Source of the DNA: Saxidomus purpurata
Lineage: Eukaryota > Mollusca > Bivalvia > Venerida > Veneridae
Length of the DNA stretch: 64,000 nt
Direction: 5' to 3'
Assembly (NCBI GenBank): GCA_022818135.1
Contig: JAFMSR010000008.1
Span: 29,246,899 to 29,310,898, forward strand
Shown here: one piece after another, positions 11,965 through 26,165 of the stretch
How the letters are laid out: each line of letters starts with the position of its first letter
How positions within the stretch are numbered: position 1 is the first letter of the stretch
Notes under the pieces: model-generated
Told to the model about the DNA's origin: nothing
What the model saw: only the letters and a program-made list of their open reading frames with translations
Database searches by the model: none
Program-made: the position numbers and the translations under genes

Positions 11965-14360
11965 AGAATTATGTATGATCTACCTGTATATGCAATATAT
12001 GTAAACTTTTGTGTACACATATATCTGCTATGTCACTATCACATTATCCTAAATGCACTGTAGTTGTTCTTGTGATGTGATATGGAGAATGCTTGTAAAA
12101 ATTTTTGTAATGTTGACCTTAAAGTTTATATTTTTTTCTCCTTCCCAATATAAAGTAGTCTGGATTTATCCGAAAATGTAAAGTTATGTAAATTATTTCA
12201 TCCAAAAATGTAATTTTATGTAAATGAATTGTCTTCTCATTTTGCACTCATGCAAGGGATATACATACTAATAAGTCAACTTATTTTAGAAAGAAACTCC
12301 ACTGCTTTTTTGAAGATCAAAGTTAATTTATCACAAAATTAATGTTTCTTAAAATTAGCTGTTGTTGCAAAATCTCCACATTTTTCAAGATCAGTGTTTA
12401 AGGTTAGATTTAGATGTACAGTATGGCTTAGATCTTTTTATCAGTATCCAAGTGGTGGTGCAGAGGCAGTTACCAGGTGTGACAGCTATAAACTTTTAAG
12501 TTTGCACTTCCTTTGTGAAATTATCAAACTGTAAGTTTGTTCGATATTGACGGAAAGAACTAGAATGAGGCTTTCTCGTTCATTTTGCTTCCTTGTTTTA
12601 AGACTTTGTTAGAACTCTTAAGCGTTTTGAAGTCAAAGGTGTGTTCATGCTTTACCTCAAGTCTTTACAAAACTTTTTGGAAGGATGTAATGTTTTTCTG
12701 CTTGATGTTGTCTGGAATGTATTTTTACACTATTCCAACAAGCTAGTAAACATTTATAATAGTAAACTCTAGAATTCTATACATGGTTATTGTTAATTTA
12801 GAGTTTAGCTGTAAAAATCATGTTGAATGAATTTCTGTAATGGCACTTGACATAGAGGTTTTCTCCAAGGTCATGTGGTCTCGTAAGGCCATTTGGTCTC
12901 TAGCTGTGGAAACTCAATGTCATTCTTGTAGATTTCAATCTTTAATTTTTGTGTTGCCGCTAAATATCTCTTCAAACGCTGGTGATATTACATATTTTCC
13001 CTGCATGTTACCAACATGACAAGTTGCGTGATTTTTTTTTTTAAATCAAGGCTACAGAAATCAAAGAAATAGACTGAGGTAGATTATGTTATTTTGTGAT
13101 AAACAAAGAAACAGCAAATAGAATGTAGTTAAGTATTTTTACCATAGAATATTTTCACTGTTAACTGAATATAGTACTAGACTAAGTACAGTGTTACCTC
13201 ACAGACGTATTTTACTGTTTTTACATTTACTTTATATGTAAATTTATTTGAAAAATACACTGTTTGTTCTTGTACTTTAAGCAGATTGTTTCAATTTGAA
13301 TGATACATGTATATAATTATTGGGAGACGAGTATGATAATTTTAAAGAAAGTAATTTTGAAAATATTCATATTTGAAAAGTAATAAATGTGTTGTTACTG
13401 TTGTGTTTATAATTGAGCTCATCTGAGGATGACATGCTCACATATAGTTGATATGAGTAGCTGATGTTTATTATCTGTTCACATTTACATTGTGAACACT
13501 TTAGAAGATGACTTATAATCATGAAAATCTTGTTCACAATGATTGTTTTTATGATCTCAAAATTGAGTTCATAACTGGGTCATGAGGTCAAAAACTAGGT
13601 CACAATGTCAAATTAAAGTAAGTTCTGTTAGTGCACTAAAGGACTTGTTTGTTACCAATTATAGATTGATCAAAATATTTCATGTTGATGGTCTTCAGAG
13701 GAAGTTTGAAACTAGGTCAGATGGGGTCAAAAACTTAGGTCAACTTTTCAGATCAAGAAAACCTTGTGGATATTCTGGATGCCAGTTTTCATACCCAGTC
13801 TTAATGAAAATTGGTCACAGGTCAGGTTTGATAATGGGTCAGATGGCATCAAATCATAGGTCACTTATAGTTTAAACATTTATCCACATGTTTTTGTTTA
13901 GCAAAATTAGTAAGAGTGGATGAAGATACATCCACAAATCCATATCTGGATCCAGACTGTTTTGTTAGTAGCTTTAGAACGAGTTAGTGTGACAGTCTAA
14001 CAGTTTATAAATTTTAAATTAGTCTCTTGCCAAGAAATATCGCATCTCAACATCTTTTTGAACCTGAAAATATAGTCTCAGTCACCCGACTGTTATATAT
14101 CTAATAAATGATATTCATTGGACAGTTAGCCATTCAACATTTTGGTTTTATGTCTCATTTTATCGTATCCTATGTTAAGTTTTATATAATTATACAAATA
14201 TATTGCCATGTTGATTGTAATGTGATTTCTTGGCTAGGTAATAAATATTGGAAGATATTTACACAGTGTTGTTAAGTTACTATCCTAAACTGAATCCAAA
14301 ATCGAACCAGTTAGGTGTGATTGCTGATGGAAATATGTAAATCCTTTCATCATTTGGCTT
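11965..14360. other. AT-rich intergenic/3' flank, no gene seen
   Basis: No splice-bounded coding exon found. 13575-13875 holds diverged copies of a 'ggtcaaaaactaggtca' motif that also occurs in the 16.2-16.8 kb array, so it is probably an old repeat rather than the 97-residue ORF it contains. Confidence 0.45.
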
Positions 14361-14362
14361 TT

Positions 14363-15668
14363 TAGCTCACCTGGCTATGCCAGGGTGAGCTTTTCTGATC
14401 GATGATTGTCCGTCGTCCGTCAACATTTTGATTCAAATGACATCTCCTCTGAAACCTCTAGGCCAATGTTGATAAAACTATGCAGGAATGTTCCTTGCAT
14501 GAAGCTCTACCAAAATTGTTCAAAGAATTCCATTCCATGCAGAACTCTGGTTGCTATGGCAACAAATAGGAAAAACTTTAAAAATCTTCTTCTCTGAAAC
14601 CACAAGGCCTAGAGCTTAGATATTTGGCATGTAGCATTGTCTAGAGGACCTCTACCAAGATTGTTCAAATTATGACCCCTGGGTCAAAATTGACCCCGCA
14701 CGGGTGGGCACTTAGTTTTTGCAAAGGAATATATAGGAAAAACTTTAAAAATTTTCTTCTCTGAAACCACAAGGCCTAGAGCTAAGATATTTGGCATGTA
14801 GCATTGTCTAGTGGACCTCTACCAAGATTGTTCAAATTATGACCCCCGGGTCAAAATTGACCCCGCACCGGGGGTCACTTAGTTTTGCATAGGAATATAT
14901 AGGAAAAACTTTAAAAATCTTCTTCTCTGAAACAACAAGGCCTAGAGCTAAGATATTTGGCATGTAGCATTGGCTAGTGGACCTCTACCAATATTGTTCA
15001 AATTATGACCCCCGGGTCAAAATCGACCCCGCACCGGGGGTCACTTAGTTTTACATAGGCTTATATAGTAAAAACTTCAAAAATCTTTTTCTTTGAAACC
15101 ACAAGGCCTACAGCTGAGATATTTGGCATGTAGCATTGGCTAGTGGGCCTCTACCAATATTGTTCAAATTATGACCCCCGGGTCAAAATTGACCCCGCAC
15201 CGGGGGTCACTTAGTTTTACATAGGCTTATATAGTAAAAACTTCAAAAATCTTCTTCTTTGAAACCACAAGGCCTAGAGCTTAGATATTTGGCATGTAGC
15301 ATTGGCTAGTGGACCTCTACCAATATTGTTCAAATTATGACCCCCGGGTCAAAATCAACCCTGCACCGGGGGTCACTTAGTTTTACATAGGCTTATATAG
15401 GGAAAACTTTAAAAATCTTTTTCTCTGGAACCACAAGGCCTAGAGCTTAGATATTTGGCATGTAGCATTGCCTAGTAGACCTCTTCAAAGTTTGTTCAAA
15501 TTATGCCCCTGGGGTCAAAATTGACCTTGCCCGGGGGGCGGGTCATTTGTTTTACAAAGGCGTATATAGGAAAACTTATTTGGTATATAACATTATCTAG
15601 TGATCTTCCACCAGGCAAGTGGACTTGTACCAAGGTGAGCGATATAGGGCCATCTTGGCCCTCTTGTT
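14363..15668 (+). mobile_element. Hairpin-ended element with six ~166-bp internal repeats
   Basis: The left end has agctcacctggctatgccag followed by ggtgagct, a stem-loop. The right end has gtgagcgatatagggccatc followed by ttggccctcttgtt, with an AGGGCCA/TGGCCCT stem. Internal repeats are marked by aaggcc at 14604, 14771, 14937, 15103, 15269 and 15434. Each carries atatttggcatgtagcatt and gaccccgcaccggggg-like text. Hairpins at both ends suggest a Helitron/Helentron-like non-autonomous element (inference). Confidence 0.75.
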
Positions 15669-16162
15669 AATGCATTCTGCCTAGTAGCAAGATGATTATT
15701 TGTCTCCTACAAGTCATGTGCCAGTTTGAAGACTATAGATGTGCTCGGTTTCATCATGGCCTGGCTGTAACTTTCAAATAACTTCACAAAGTTGTTGCCC
15801 ATATGCACATGGCACACCCAGGCAGCTACCTGTACAGTCAGTCACCCTTCAAAAGCTTTTACTTTAGAGAAGATGCTTTAAAACATTGGTAATGTGCAAA
15901 TAATCTCTTTACAAACTCACAATCTCAACACAAACTCGCAGACTTGGTGACATTCTAGACCTCTGTTACTCTAATGGCAGCAAATTCAATATAAAAAATT
16001 ACCCGATCTACTCTGACCATCTTCAGATAGCAGCAGTGTTCTAAACCGAGAACCAACAGCACACCAATAAAGAAAATTGGATACCACTACAATACCATTA
16101 CTCTGATACTTAACATGATTTGTGTGTAGGCTTATTTTGTGTACCACTGATAGTAGATACCT
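15669..16162. other. Intergenic, nothing recognised
   Basis: Short unique stretch between two repeat elements; no exon or RNA gene signal seen. Confidence 0.4.
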
Positions 16163-16765
16163 TTTTAGCTCACCTGAGCTGGCTCAGGGTGAGCTATTAG
16201 GATCGATGAATGTCCGTCGTCTGTCGTCCGTCCACATTTAGTTCGTTAACGCTCTAGTGGTCACATTTTTTCCTCAATTGTCACGAAACTTGGTCAGGAT
16301 GTTTGTCCCAGTAATTACTCGGACGAGTTCGAATATGGGTCATCTCGGATGAAAAAACTAGGTCACATGACCCAAAAATAGAAAAATCTTGTTAAGGCTC
16401 TAGAGGCTACTGTTTCAGTCCAAATATCCTGGCAATTTGTCAGAAAGGTTGTTTGGTTGATTTCTAGCTCAAGTTTTAATATGGGTCACCTGGGGTCAAA
16501 AACTAGGTCACACAGCCCAAATATGGAAAAACCTTGTTAACACTCTAGAGGTAACATTTTCAGCCCAAATATCCTGGAAATTTGTCAGGAAGGTTGTTAA
16601 GATGATTTCTAGCCCAAGTTCGAATATGGGTCATCTGGGGTCAAAAACTAGGTCACAGCCCAAATATGGAAAAACCTTGTTAACACTCTAGATGTTACAT
16701 TTTCAGCCTAGATATCCTTGAAATTTGTCAGAAAGGTTGTTTTGATGATTTCTAGTTTTAATAGT
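16163..16765 (+). mobile_element. Second hairpin-ended element, left end plus ~143-bp repeats (truncated)
   Basis: Left hairpin agctcacctgagctggctca then gggtgagct, related to the end at 14363. About 3.5 units of about 143 bp follow (actaggtcac at about 16360, 16502 and 16646). There is no matching right end directly after it; a right-end-like sequence occurs at 18495-18528. Confidence 0.65.
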
Positions 16766-17477
16766 GTGTTGTTTATTGAACACCTCATTTGCTAATTTTA
16801 TTGCAGTATTTTAACACCATAAGATTTGTCTTGTAATCAGTACACATCTTGGATCTCTCTATGGTAAGGCCAGAGTTTTTATATCTCTTGGTTTATGCGA
16901 CTGCCTGTCCTATTTTTTGAAAAGGTAGAATAACAATGACATTATGAACTGACATTTTATTTGTATTATTTCCGCTGTTCCGACTTCACAGACTAGTTAA
17001 TGAAGTGTCAGAATAGTAGGGATATATAATTGAAAGTAATTATTTTAAAGTGTTTATTTTGTTCGAAAATGACGATTATTGACAGGTGCAGTAGACTGAT
17101 GTTCAATATGTGCTCTGTTCAATACAGTAGGAAAAGTCCTTCATACTCAACATTTTAGAAAACTTCCCATAAACCAAGCAATATAAAAACTCTGGCCTAA
17201 AATTGGCACTTCTAAAGTTTTAAATAGCAATGATGCAATACATGTTCTTGACCCCTAGTTGAACTTCCATGTTAAAGAATGTAGTTGTAATTTTTACATT
17301 CACATCACAAGAAAGTTCATATATAAAATTAAATAAATATTTGATATATACAAAACATATAAGAAGATTACAGATTTATCAATGACAAATATGCCTATGC
17401 ATGTTTTTCTTTCATAAAAGAATAAGCTCTTACTCTTCCATCTATCACTTAGGAAAGTACCATAAATTGTTAAAATA

Positions 17478-18300
17478 ATGAACAGCTCACAGTGCATATC
17501 ATGATCAGACAGGAAAAAATTGAATAGCTCACAGTGCAGATCATGATCAGACAGCAAAATAATGAATAGCTTACAGTGCAGATCATGATCAGACAGCAAA
17601 ATAATGAATAGCTTACAGTGCAGATCATGATCAGACAGCAAAATAATGAATAGCTTACAGTGCAGATCATGATCAGACAGCAAAATAATGAATAGCTTAC
17701 AGTGTAGATCATGATCAGACAGCAAAATAATGAATAGCTTACAGTGCAGATCATGATCAGACAGCAAAATAATGAATAGCTTACAGTGTATATCATGATC
17801 AGACAGCAAAATAATGAATAGCTTACAGTGCAGATCATGATCAGACAGCAAAATAATGAATAGCTCACAATGCAGATCATGATAAGACAGCAAAATAATG
17901 AAAGTGCAGATCATGATCAGACAGCAAAATAATGCATAGCAAACAGTGCAGATCATGATCAGACAGCTAAATAATGAAAGTGCAGATCATGATCAGACAG
18001 CTAAATAATGCATAGCAAACAGTGCAGATCATGATCAGACAGCAAAAAATAAATAGCTGACAGTGCAGATCATGACCAGCCAACATACAATGAGTAGCTT
18101 ACAGTGCAGATTATGATCAGACAGCAAAACAATGAATAGCAAACAGTGCAGATCATGATCAGACAGCAAAAAATAAATAGCTGACAGTGCAGATCATGAC
18201 CAGCCAACATACAATGAATAGCTTACAGTGCAGATTATGATCAGACAGCAAAACAATGAATAGCCAACAGTGCAGATCATGATCAGACAGCAAAATAATG
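17478..18300 (+). repeat. 42-bp satellite array, about 19 units
   Basis: The main unit reads aatagcttacagtgcagatc then atgatcagacagcaaaataa then tg. The first half is very regular at 42 bp. From about 17885 onward the array shows higher-order variants, including cagccaacatacaatga insertions and shorter units. It sits at a palindrome (gatcatgatc). The long - strand reading frame across it is a by-product of 42 being divisible by three. Confidence 0.95.
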
Positions 18301-18528
18301 AGGCCTAGAGCTTAGATATTCAGCATGTGGCAATAATTGACTCTCTATCAAAATTGTTCAAATCATGACCAGGGGCGGGGGGCGGGGGTCTTTTGATTTT
18401 ACATAAGCTTATTAAGAGGATATCAGGAGCCAAAGGTAAAAATTGATCCTTTCTGCTATTAATAACCTTTTATTTTTGCCAATGGTAGACAGGTGAGCGA
18501 TACAGGGCCATCATGGCCCTCTTGTTAC
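18300..18528 (+). mobile_element. Right end of a hairpin-ended element (fragment)
   Basis: Begins with ggcctagagcttagatattc, matching the 166-bp repeat family of the 14.4-15.7 kb element, and ends with ggtgagcgatacagggccat then catggccctcttgtt. It is separated from any left end by the 42-bp satellite. Confidence 0.6.
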
Positions 18529-19107
18529 AATTATTATAGATCTTTAAAATTCCATGCATACCTTTCATACATGTTAATATATCCTACCCAATATCTCTAT
18601 GCAGCAATAACTACATTTTATATAATTTCCCATCCAGTAGAGGACTTTGTATTGTATACCTCACGTGTTATATAAAGTTATAAATTTAGGTCGGAAAATA
18701 CTGTTCTCTTTGATATTTACTTAGTTATGGCCATTATAGTATCACTTATTTAGTGTTGTATCATGCTTCCTGATTACTCAGTAAGAAAGCATACTTCTAA
18801 AACCACCAACTCTTACAGTGCAGTGCTGTAACTGTAGTTGTAAAGGTAGAAAGTTTGATCTCTGTGTTTATTTAAGGTTGAAGTAAACGACTGAAAAGTA
18901 ATCGAAAGAATGAGTAAAATTAACGGCCGTAACATATTATTACAAGGCATATTTAATGTGGCTTTAAACCTTGCAATATCCTTTCAGTAAACTGTATAAA
19001 GTAGTTAACAGACACAAACCATTTACATGGCCCCTCAGGCCCTGTTAACTTTGAAAGTGCTATTTTTCACTGAATTGTAACTGTATCGTTGTTGGAGCTT
19101 CACGCCT

Positions 19108-19332
19108 GTTCCAACCATATTTCGGGTCATTTTAACAGGCGGGCAGTTTACTTCAACATCTTTCCTGGGCCGAACCAGTACTAGACTCCTGTCCTCTGTA
19201 AGAAACTCTCAACTTTCTCAAATAAAGAGACATGGTTGGTAGCAGGGCTTGAACCAATGTCCCTCAATCTGCGAGAGGTTACAGTAATTTAAAGTCAGCA
19301 ACCGTTACCACTTGACCACAGAGGCAGATTGA
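19108..19332 (-). repeat. tRNA-derived SINE, - strand
   Basis: On the - strand, a tRNA-like head has tggtcaagtggtaacgg (A box) and ggttcaagccctgc (B box), followed by tctttatttgagaaagttga and acagaggacaggagtctagt. Same family as 6003-6245. Confidence 0.75.
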
Positions 19333-22300
19333 ATTTACTGTTACAGTACATGTATCCCAAATACACTTACAGTGACCAAATGTGTTTTACAGAAACAACA
19401 TAACCACCTGATGCTAATAAGTATTTTATTTTTCTTCATTAGTATTTAAAAAATATTGTACAATCTTGTTACAATAATAATTTGTGAAAACATTAAGTAC
19501 TGCCTGATAAACATTTTTCATGTATTGGTTTAAAGTCCCAGGAGCACAAATACAGGGAGCTCTTTTTTTACAAAGAAAGATGTCTTACTGACAGAAATGA
19601 CCTCAACATTGTACCATTTGCTTTTTAAATCAACAAGTACATGTTAGAAATATAGCAAGAAATATTGTGAAGAAATGACTTTAATAATGTCAACATTGCT
19701 TTAGAGTGAACAGAACATGGTTCTATCATTATCCTATAATCAGTAAATTTATCTGTCAATATCCATAAATTCAAAGTGATCCTGGGACTTTAAAACAAAG
19801 CATAAAACTAAAGATAACAATTAACATTAAAACAAGTAATATTCTATGTATACATGTTTAATAATAAAAAGAAGTGGCTGTTCTGCAGTGGACGTGATTC
19901 CAAACAATATGAGGTATGACAACAAGGTCATTAACTGACCTACTTAGAGGAAGTCAATTTCACAAAGCATATTGTAATATATTCAAGGTTACAGATACGA
20001 GTTACAAGATTAGTCTACTACTGAAACCCTCCACCCCCTAGCATGACAAAAAACATCAATTTCCAAGTGTGAAGTATATAATATTTGAAACTGCTAATTT
20101 AGAAGAAACGTGATGAAAAAAACGCCACATATAGTCTCAAGGGAAGGGTTATGTCCTAACAGAACAGTTTAATTCACTTTAAGCAGTCAAGTTTACATGT
20201 AATCATGTACATATTGATACTGTATTCTTACATGTCACCTCAAAAAGGTCAGATGGCCATGTACCTTAAACAGTAAATTTTCATGTAAAGTAACTATGTT
20301 CTTTTCACTGGCAATTAACTGCTATGTGCTGGCTTGAAGGGCTTCCTATTGTGTGTAATGATTCATCTCTAACAAACTAAACTGTGGTCTTAGAAGTTGG
20401 CCAAATTAAAAAGAATTAATAGAAAGGCCTCTGTTTGAGCTTCAAAGCAGTCTTGAAAAGGTTTATGAAACTGATTTCATTAAATGTTATTTGAACGACT
20501 ATAATATATGCATGCTAAGTTTCACTGAAAGAAATTGTACATGAAAGCCCATTTATTGTGTAAAATGTATAATGTGTGATGCACGATGTGAGGTACATGA
20601 AATTACTGTATCGTGTATCTAATAGTGTTCATGCAGGAAAACTTTACATGTATTTGACAGTGCTATTACAGAGTAAAATGACTTCCATGGCATGTACTCA
20701 TCCAAGACATTTTACATGCAATATCAGGCATTTACTTCTGTTCATAAATTAAAGGATATAATTTCTCATCAATTTCGTTTTTTTGTAACTACGACATCTT
20801 ATTGATGTACATGTAATAGACAAGAGATGTGGAGAGTTTCAATATGATTAAGATATGTGGGGGTAATTTCAAATGTCTAAAATGTCTGGTTCCAGTCATA
20901 TACCATGATAAATCAGTAAATATATCACACCATAATCCCTTTTTGTGTATATGGGATACAATGTCAATAATGGTAGAATGAGCAAATAAATGTAGAGAAA
21001 ATATGAGCTTAGTTCAAGAACTTGTAATTCCTTCATGACATATTTCAATATAAATCTGAAGTTCATTTTATTCATGAGTATTTATAAAAACTGTGTCAAT
21101 ACATTTCTGCTTAATTGTAACAACATGTACACTGGCAAATGCTTAAAACAATGGAACATGGAAACGCCATATCTGGAAGATACATTTACATTAAATGTGT
21201 GTGTTATAATCAACAACAAAAATACAAATAAATGAACAAAAGTGCAAAACGAAAACAAAGTTAAAGTCTTATTTCACAGGCTATCACAGAAATTATATTG
21301 TTGTAATATCTATTCATTGTATTGTGTCACAACACATAAAATACTTGATAAAATAAATACACCAAAATACATTATCTATGTAATATACATACATATATTA
21401 TGTCTTCATACATACAAAATATCTGATCTCACGTTTTCCTTTGAAATCTAACTTGACAGTCGTAAAAAAATACATGAAATATAAAACTTAAACTTGAAAA
21501 TGTCTACAATTTAGTGAAATATTTGCAGTACAAACAAGCGTCGTGATGACTGAGACACAAGTACTAAATTTTAACCACTGAATGCCAAACTATTCTATAA
21601 TTACTAAGTTTGTAGGTCAATGCCATGTTACTATGTTATCTTGACTAGAAATAGGAAATTTTACATGACATAAAATAAGAAGGTTTCCACTTGATTAAAC
21701 GTTTTTAAGTTCTAGAAGAAAGTACAAACAATTTTTTCAAACAGAATGGTCCTACAATGTAAAAACATGATAAAAAATATAGTTTTAACATGAAATCATT
21801 AAAAAGCTACAGTAATAAGTTTGGTCTGTATAAATTTTGCTTGACTGTTCACAAAGTTTGGAAAAGGTAGTACTAGGTTATTTCTTTGAAAAACCAGCAC
21901 TCAAGTACAAATCCATTGTTAATCTCTATCCAGACTTATTGTGGCTGCTATGCTTGAGGTAATATCTCTACCAACGTTTAAAAACAAGTTGTGCTTACAA
22001 TTCAATAATTGATATGTCTCTGCAAAATATTCCATACTTATTCTAGTACAACCTTTCATGTAACACTCTACATATTTTCAAAAAAAAATGTACACATTTT
22101 CTTCTTGCGTATTCATAAATAGTTTAAATGATAAAAATTCCAATGCTCATCATCCAAAGGAGAGTTTTACCAAGATTCTTGGCACTGAGACTGTCACATG
22201 AAAGAGGTGTGTAAACATTGGAAAGGAACAACAATTCTGTATAGTGACTGGTGTGGCATTGTGCATTAATGAAAACCTATCGCACACATCCATAATTTAA

Positions 22301-22764
22301 AAATATTCTTTTGATCAATTGCAGAATTATAGAGATCATGTAGCTGGTCCGTCCGGACATGGCTAGACAAACTCACCAAGCTAATAACACTTTCAATTTG
22401 AAAGTTACCTTTTCATTCACCTGTATCGCATCATATTACATTTAATATTCATCAGAATGGTGATTTTAAAAACAACTCATAATCTTTCTGTCCATCTTAA
22501 ACACATCTGAAAAAGTTCTAAAAACCTCAGAAATGTTTTTTATGAGAGTTACATGTTTTTTTTCCCTACTGACTATTAAAAATTCAATTTTGTCACACTC
22601 GTTATGCATTGGTTAGCTTTAATTAATTTACTACTACCTCCATCTCATGAATCAAAGCTCTGTTGGCAGTTTGAATATTACCGGTGACATTTCCAAAATA
22701 AGTGTTCATATTCTATAATGGGAAGTGATTCTGCCTTTGTGACCAATGCAGTTCACAATCATCT

Positions 22765-22900
22765 ACCATTTCCATGCAGTCTGATCATGATCTGCACTGT
22801 TCGCTATTTAGCCAGTGATCTTTCAGTGAGCACACCTATGAATACCGAATGGTACTGTCCAAATTGAAAGATAAACCAGTCAATTTTAGAAATTTAGCCA
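22765..22900 (-). repeat. Dispersed palindrome-bearing element, copy 2
   Basis: Reads cagtctgatcatgatctgca, then ctgttcgctatttagccagt and ggtactgtccaaattgaaag. The same order of blocks occurs at 39184-39310, and in inverse orientation at 3955-4150. Confidence 0.6.
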
Positions 22901-25051
22901 GATCTATACATCTATACAATATAACGAAATTCAATCTTAAATATTAAAATTGACTCTACAACATTATACTCTTCACATTCCAAAATAAAATACAACCAGC
23001 AAAAATAAATATAAAATATTTATATGAGATCTGAAGTGTAACTAAATTTCGCTGTTTTTTGTGTTCAAACCATTTTATCACTGAAATATTAACAGCAGTT
23101 CAAAATACACTAAAAGTCCGAATGAAAGTCCCACTTTATTAAAAATGCACCCATACCCCCACCCCTCACCCATACCCTCATCCGTATTTTCATAGGCTGT
23201 TGGTAGTGTAAATAATACAGTAAAATGCCACATACCAGATTTATCATATTTACCATACATTTTCTGTTTGCCACATATTTGACTGGCACTGATTCTTTTT
23301 GGCACAAAAACAACAGCTGAGCTGAAGCTGATATTATAGATTAAATGTGGCACAGTCTAAACTGTTGTAAAATACAGGACTTTAGACAACTTTACATCCA
23401 TTTTGCATTTGATTCCTCCCGTATGATTTTAAGAAAAAAACAGCTGAATCAACACCCTTTAAAGGAAAATGTAACACACACAGAGTCTTCTATTAAGACT
23501 GTTAACATAAAACATAAACTATATTGAAGTACAATTAGTCACAGATTATAGAAATAACTATTCATACACTGAGCAAATGATTTTGATAGAAAGCAAGCAG
23601 CGAGGCGTTTATTATGTTATCCATAAACACATCTGGTATTGTGCATTTATTGGCAGTAATATAATGAATACCAAAAGGTGAAAAAGTGTGCACAAATGTA
23701 AGGTGTACAACAAACTGAACATTTATACGCAACTAAGGTGATTCCATGGTGTTACAAAGCAGTGTACATATGTACACAATTTAAATGCAAGGTGTACCCA
23801 AAAGTGTACAGAAGTAGTAATGTAACAAAGTAATTGCCGCATTTATTACATACAGGATGTAACACGACAGATGGGCGGGACTAAGTACTATAGCAACTCA
23901 CATCCCCTGCCACATAACATCAGTAGTAAAATGATAAAATTAAAATTTATATAAATAAGATATTCATCTACCACAGTGACATTAGTCTGAACTTGACCCT
24001 TGAGCTACGACCTTTACGTTTTCCTCGTTTTTTCTGTTGTTTTACAATAAGCTAAAAGTACATTCACAGCTCAGTGCTCGAAATCGGACTATAAATAGTA
24101 GAAAATTCAAATCTACATAAAAAAACTCTCATAACATTTTTCACTAGACTAGATAATTGGTAAGCAAAGCATCTATTGTCTACATTTATTCTAACTTACT
24201 GACCAATACTTCATGGTCTGATGACATGATGAGGTATGTATAAACGAGATTCAAGCAGAATATTTTCATTTTTTATGTAGGGCAAATATCAGTGAAATGA
24301 TAGCCCAAACCACATTCAAAAACACTGCTTTCCACTCACGTAATGTTAAGTATGCCAAAAACCATGTTTAAAAACACTGTTAGTAACAGAAATATAGTTA
24401 TTATGTTATCTTTAACTACAAGGGAAATTTCCTTCTTTGATCTGATCAGCAGACTGTCTGACTGCTATATCTATGCATTTACATACTTTTGACAACAATT
24501 GTATAAGGTGGCATGCTGATATATCAGTCATTAAGATTAAATTTGTATTTTTTTCACTGCCAAAATTTCCCAAAATTACTACTACATGAATCATTAGCAG
24601 GTATATCAATCCTTAAACCTGTAATTTGCATAATGGGAATGATCTGTCTTCAAAGTCTAGCTAAAATTTTTAAATTAGGAAAAAATAGTAAAATAAAATT
24701 CTTGCAAATAAAACCAAAATTTACAGTAACCAAGCCACCAAAAAAGCAGCAATTATAACTCTAAATAAACCTATACATAGTAATACTACTGAGAAGCTAA
24801 GTCTGATATATTTTTTCAAAATAACTGGCTATTTTAAATACTGGCTACACAATCTTCAAAGCACTTACAAATACACCATAAACCTAACACGCCTATCTGA
24901 AAATAAAAGCTATACCGGTACCTTACAACCTACTTCAAAAAATATATAAAACATAAACAACCTAAAATAAAACTGTTCAGAACAATCTTTGTGACATTCT
25001 TCTAATCTAGCTCTACAAATCTTGATACATGTACATTTAAACTACAAACTA

Positions 25052-25238
25052 CAGTGAACTCCGCATATAACGAACTCCTTGGGACCATTTAAATGTGTTC
25101 TTTATATCCAGAGTTTGTTATATCCATATACCATTTTCATATTAAATAAAGAAGGAAAAAAAACATCGTGTCCAGAAAATTTGTTCCTTATATCTGATAT
25201 TTCGCTATATCAAGAGTCATTATATACGGTGTTTACTG
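25052..25238. mobile_element. 187-bp MITE with TA duplication (pogo/Tc1-mariner type ends)
   Basis: Left end cagtgaactccgcatataac; the right end, inverted, reads cagtaaacaccgtatataat. TA flanks both sides (25050-25051 and 25239-25240). Ends of the CAGT...TATAACGA type are common in pogo/Tigger-related MITEs. Confidence 0.75.
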
Positions 25239-26093
25239 TATAGTTACTCAAATAATACATTGTGTTGGAAAATACAGCTGATATTGAAAAAAATTAATAT
25301 GTGAATACAAGCAAAATGTTTCTGTTGGCAGATGTTTCTAAATGAGACCTACGTGCATATGTGTAACTATGATTAATGAAGCACATGTATTTTGTATAAG
25401 AAATTCGTAATATAGTTAAAATCTGCGACCTCAAAAATTGAAAGTTCGAATCAAGTTAAAGCTAAAAATTACTCATTTTTTTCAGCATAACTTATCATCA
25501 ACGTCTCGTAAGCAGTCACTGAGCATTATAATTTGGAAGAACTTAAATTGTATAATCTATGTAACAGGGGAAAAAAATAAAGTTTGAACTAAAGTCTACA
25601 CAGATACTTTAAATGTATTCTTTTATTTATTGCTCTAAATGGCAGAAAAACATACCAACACATACTTCGGTTTATTAAATCTTCTCACAACTATAAACAA
25701 ACAATACTACAAAAATTGTTAAATTCTACACGAGCCCTGCTGTGCAAAACCAATGTGAGGCCTATACAACAACGAGCCTGTAAATCCATGTAGTCTACTC
25801 TGATCTGACTCTTTACTACGTTCAATCTATATGTATTTGTTTACTCAAGATTGCTTAACAAGTTCTAGCAAGTTATATACATCACTTTCAAGACTCACTT
25901 CAGAGGGAAAGAGAGGCAACAACCTTGAAGAGAGCGAGTGAGGCAACAACCTTGAAGAGAGTGAGTGAGGCAATGTAGTATTATCTGTGTCTTGTCTATC
26001 TTGTACCTATCACAGACCAACTGAGTTACATTATATCACTTGTACTTGGAGTAGTTTTCCAAAATGAGAACGGTTTCCGTCTCTTCTTTTTAC

Positions 26094-26165
26094 AGTGATT
26101 ATACAGGTAAACACATCAGTGATTACACAGGTAAACACATCAGTGAGTATACAGGTAAACACATT
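26094..26165. repeat. Three copies of a ~24-bp repeat
   Basis: Three successive units contain acaggtaaacacatcagtga. Each includes GTAAACA, a forkhead-type core, but position in the VSP 3' flank gives no functional support. Confidence 0.6.

Noticed and set aside
17300..17956. A 218-codon frame and an overlapping 136-codon frame on the - strand
   Set aside because: They are translations of the 42-bp satellite (14 codons per unit), so they stay open by periodicity; no protein-coding signal otherwise.
17478..18300. CRISPR-like regular array
   Set aside because: No repeat/spacer structure: the whole 42-bp unit repeats, and the setting is an animal genome.
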